From Crocosphaera sp. (GTDB lineage Bacteria; Cyanobacteriota; Cyanobacteriia; Cyanobacteriales; Microcystaceae): DNA of 32,255 nt. Numbering within the stretch: position 1 is the first letter of the stretch; the number at the start of each line of letters is the position of its first letter. The stretch is from NCBI RefSeq assembly GCF_030064895.1, contig NZ_JASJEB010000039.1, forward strand, positions 1 through 32,255. The letters are read 5' to 3'. Under the pieces are notes generated by a model, which saw nothing but the letters and a program-made list of their open reading frames with translations, was not told where the DNA came from and searched no databases. The position numbers were made by a program, and so were the translations under genes. Of the stretch, positions 30,707 through 32,255 are shown in pieces.

Positions 30707-31639
30707 CTAAACAAGGGTATCAGCATAAATAAACTGATATCCTTCTTGTTTAATTTTACTGTTATCAACCCTCGCATTTAAGGAACTAAAAGAAGGTTTA
30801 CTTTCGTCCCAATAAACTCTTTCTAATTGTTGGCGATCGCAGATTAAATTACACAACTCTTTGCTGTTCAATTTCATATCATTAACCAGGTTATAAACTC
30901 CATGACATCCTTTTTCATTCACAAATTCAATTCCCTTAACAATATCCTCTAAATGTATCCAAGCAACATAATTTTCTCCATTTCCTGGTAAGGTTTTCCC
31001 GGACATTCTTCCTAGTCTTTTATTTAACTCTCTACCTGGTCCATAAATACCTCCTAAACGTAACAAACAAACCTTAATATCTTCTCGTTTTAACCCTAAA
31101 ATAATGTTTTCTGCTTCCACTAAAACCTTGCCATAATCACTCTCAGTATCCAAAGGTGAATTTTCATCTACCCATTCCCCTTTTTTGTCTCCATAAACGG
31201 AACCACTGGTAAGATAAATAACCTGTTTAACTGTTGAATTATTGTTTAATAGATTAACTAAATTTTTCGCTGTGGGTATATAAGTTTGTTCATAAATTTC
31301 TGCACTAACTTGGCGATCGCTAATGGGTGCAATACTAACTAAAATTGTCTCTTGATCCTCTATAACTTTTTCCATTTCCTCTAAATTATTTCCATTCATA
31401 ACAATAGGATTATGAGTGATATTTTCTAATTCCGAAATTTTTTCCTCTCTGGTAGTAGTTCCTGTTACAATATAACCCTGTTGATACCAACAACTGGCCA
31501 CAGCTTTACCCACATAACCACAACCAATTACAGCTACTTTTTTACCTATTTTCTCTTTTTTTTGTTCACCAATAGGGGCAGAAGATAGAGAAGATATGTT
31601 ATTATTGTGTTTGAGATTTTGCTTATTTATAGTTTGCAT
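30707..31639 (-). CDS. NAD(P)-binding atypical SDR, YeeZ-like
   Basis: A 310-residue protein. The N-terminal 28 residues are Asn and Ser rich and precede the Rossmann motif VAVIGCGYVGKAVAS (about 34-48). Downstream are LTSGSVYGD, an ESDYGKVLVEAE segment, LRLGGIYGPGR and AWIHLEDIVKGI, which place it with extended/atypical SDRs like YeeZ. The Lys four residues after the catalytic-position Tyr is Leu here, as is common in atypical members that may only bind NAD(P). Substrate unknown. Two HIP1 sites lie within. It closes the DUF3598-VOC-SDR group by position but may be unrelated in function. Confidence 0.82.
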   Translation of the reverse strand: MQTINKQNLKHNNNISSLSSAPIGEQKKEKIGKKVAVIGCGYVGKAVASCWYQQGYIVTGTTTREEKISELENITHNPIVMNGNNLEEMEKVIEDQETILVSIAPISDRQVSAEIYEQTYIPTAKNLVNLLNNNSTVKQVIYLTSGSVYGDKKGEWVDENSPLDTESDYGKVLVEAENIILGLKREDIKVCLLRLGGIYGPGRELNKRLGRMSGKTLPGNGENYVAWIHLEDIVKGIEFVNEKGCHGVYNLVNDMKLNSKELCNLICDRQQLERVYWDESKPSFSSLNARVDNSKIKQEGYQFIYADTLV

Positions 31640-31849
31640 TCTGATAATTTTTTGTATTTTTTCTTAATATAACAAGACTTTTTCAGGATAGCAAAGATTA
31701 AAATCAATGATCTGCTAGTTTGTGCAATTTAAATAAAATAAGCTTATCTAATAATTTTTTATTTATTTAATATACTTATCAAAAGCTCATCGTTACAAAC
31801 GTTAACAAAATTTTCGTTTTTCCTGATTTTGCCCAAATTTGCCAGATTC

Positions 31850-31878
31850 TTGACTTTTGGTTAATTTCGTTTTATGAT
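31850..31878 (+). promoter_or_regulatory. Sigma-70-type promoter
   Basis: TTGACT (31850-31855) and TATGAT (31873-31878) are separated by exactly 17 bases, each one base from consensus. Predicted start near 31885. It is the best-formed promoter that I found in the window. Confidence 0.6.
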
Positions 31879-31884
31879 AGTAGT

Positions 31885-31960
31885 GCTATAGACTGGAAGT
31901 ATTGTAATCAAAAATATATGTAAGCCTTGAAACCTAGTTCCTGTCTAGGTTTTAATTTTT
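31885..31960 (+). ncRNA. Candidate small RNA of about 75 nt
   Basis: Bounded by the promoter at 31850-31878 and a terminator at 31928-31960, with no start codon followed by a useful frame inside. The 5' half is AT-rich and unpaired by eye. I do not recognise it as 6S, Yfr1 or another known cyanobacterial RNA. It could equally be an attenuated leader of a gene outside the window. Confidence 0.45.
31928..31960 (+). terminator. Intrinsic terminator
   Basis: AAACCTAG (31930-31937) pairs with CTAGGTTT (31945-31952) around TTCCTGT. Two more pairs (G-U and U-A) can be added at the base, followed by ATTTTT to 31960. Confidence 0.7.
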
Positions 31961-32255
31961 AGAGGTTTCTGCGATCGCTTCAAAATAAAGATATTTAACA
32001 AACTTTTTTGATTAGAACTAATCAACTATAAACAATAATTGTCAACCAGACTTTACAAAATAATAATTTATATGGTAAAGAGGATATTTGTTTTTACAAT
32101 GTAACCTGTAGGGGTTGATGCTGCTCCCAAAAACCTACCTAATATTCACTAAAGTTACTCATAATAGTATCTAAATTTCATAAATAAGTAGGTTATTGTG
32201 TTTAAAACCCTAATATGATACAATCAAACTCAACAGTTTTGGTCATTATCTCAAA

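Larger units (their letters stand above)
31640..32255. other. AT-rich intergenic region at the window end
   Basis: 616 bases with no open frame that I can support on either strand. It contains a promoter and terminator pair (31850-31960) described separately, one HIP1 site near 31971, and otherwise low-complexity AT-rich sequence. A gene may start just beyond the window, and this would then be its upstream region. Confidence 0.6.

Noticed and set aside
1-32255. CRISPR array, tRNA or rRNA genes
   Set aside because: No regularly spaced repeat-spacer series and no cloverleaf or rRNA-like stretch was seen. Repeats found are two-copy or belong to the DGR.

Overview
The window is from a cyanobacterium, probably an AT-rich unicellular type related to Crocosphaera/Cyanothece. 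The signs are about a dozen HIP1 octamers (GCGATCGC), an lpxD gene, a CYP110-like P450, a TIGR02450 Trp-rich protein, Uma2 and DUF3598 proteins, and a pheophorbide-a-oxygenase-like Rieske remnant. The genus is inference.

The most important region is 441-6587, a diversity-generating retroelement (DGR) with two targets, all on the + strand. In order: a ribbon-helix-helix regulator, a small Pepco-like protein, a caspase fused to an FGE/C-type-lectin domain with a variable repeat at its extreme C-terminus (VR1), Avd, the DGR reverse transcriptase, the template repeat (TR) with a structured 3' flank, and a stand-alone FGE/C-lectin protein with a second variable repeat (VR2). Aligned by eye, each 114-base VR differs from TR only at TR adenines (15 of 30 in VR1, 14 of 30 in VR2). 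I infer that it tunes the sensor end of a caspase effector by adenine-directed mutagenesis, probably in biological conflict or signalling.

6518-9700 is an accessory and decaying zone. It holds a structured leader before a 50-residue secreted or membrane peptide, a gene with an in-frame stop, a TnpB-only IS200/IS605-type element with end hairpins, and an acyltransferase whose 5' half is missing at the IS edge. 9703-20331 is mostly chromosomal: GHL10 glycosidase, LpxD, a glycosyltransferase remnant, a sulfotransferase plus condensation-fold acyltransferase pair facing a P450, a broken MNT nucleotidyltransferase, a Trp-rich protein, a Na/Pi cotransporter, an LCP protein and a pentapeptide-repeat protein.

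20531-31639 holds a PLP aminotransferase, an amidase, Uma2 and a tandem alpha/beta hydrolase with one dead half. It then has a mixed-strand group: LCMT-type methyltransferase, two DUF3598 (calycin-like) proteins, a two-domain VOC protein, an SDR with an altered active site, a Rieske oxygenase pseudogene and a YeeZ-like SDR. The group looks like an uncharacterised and partly decayed small-molecule pathway. The final 616 bases contain no gene I can support, but they carry a well-formed promoter and an intrinsic terminator that would bracket a small RNA of about 75 nt.
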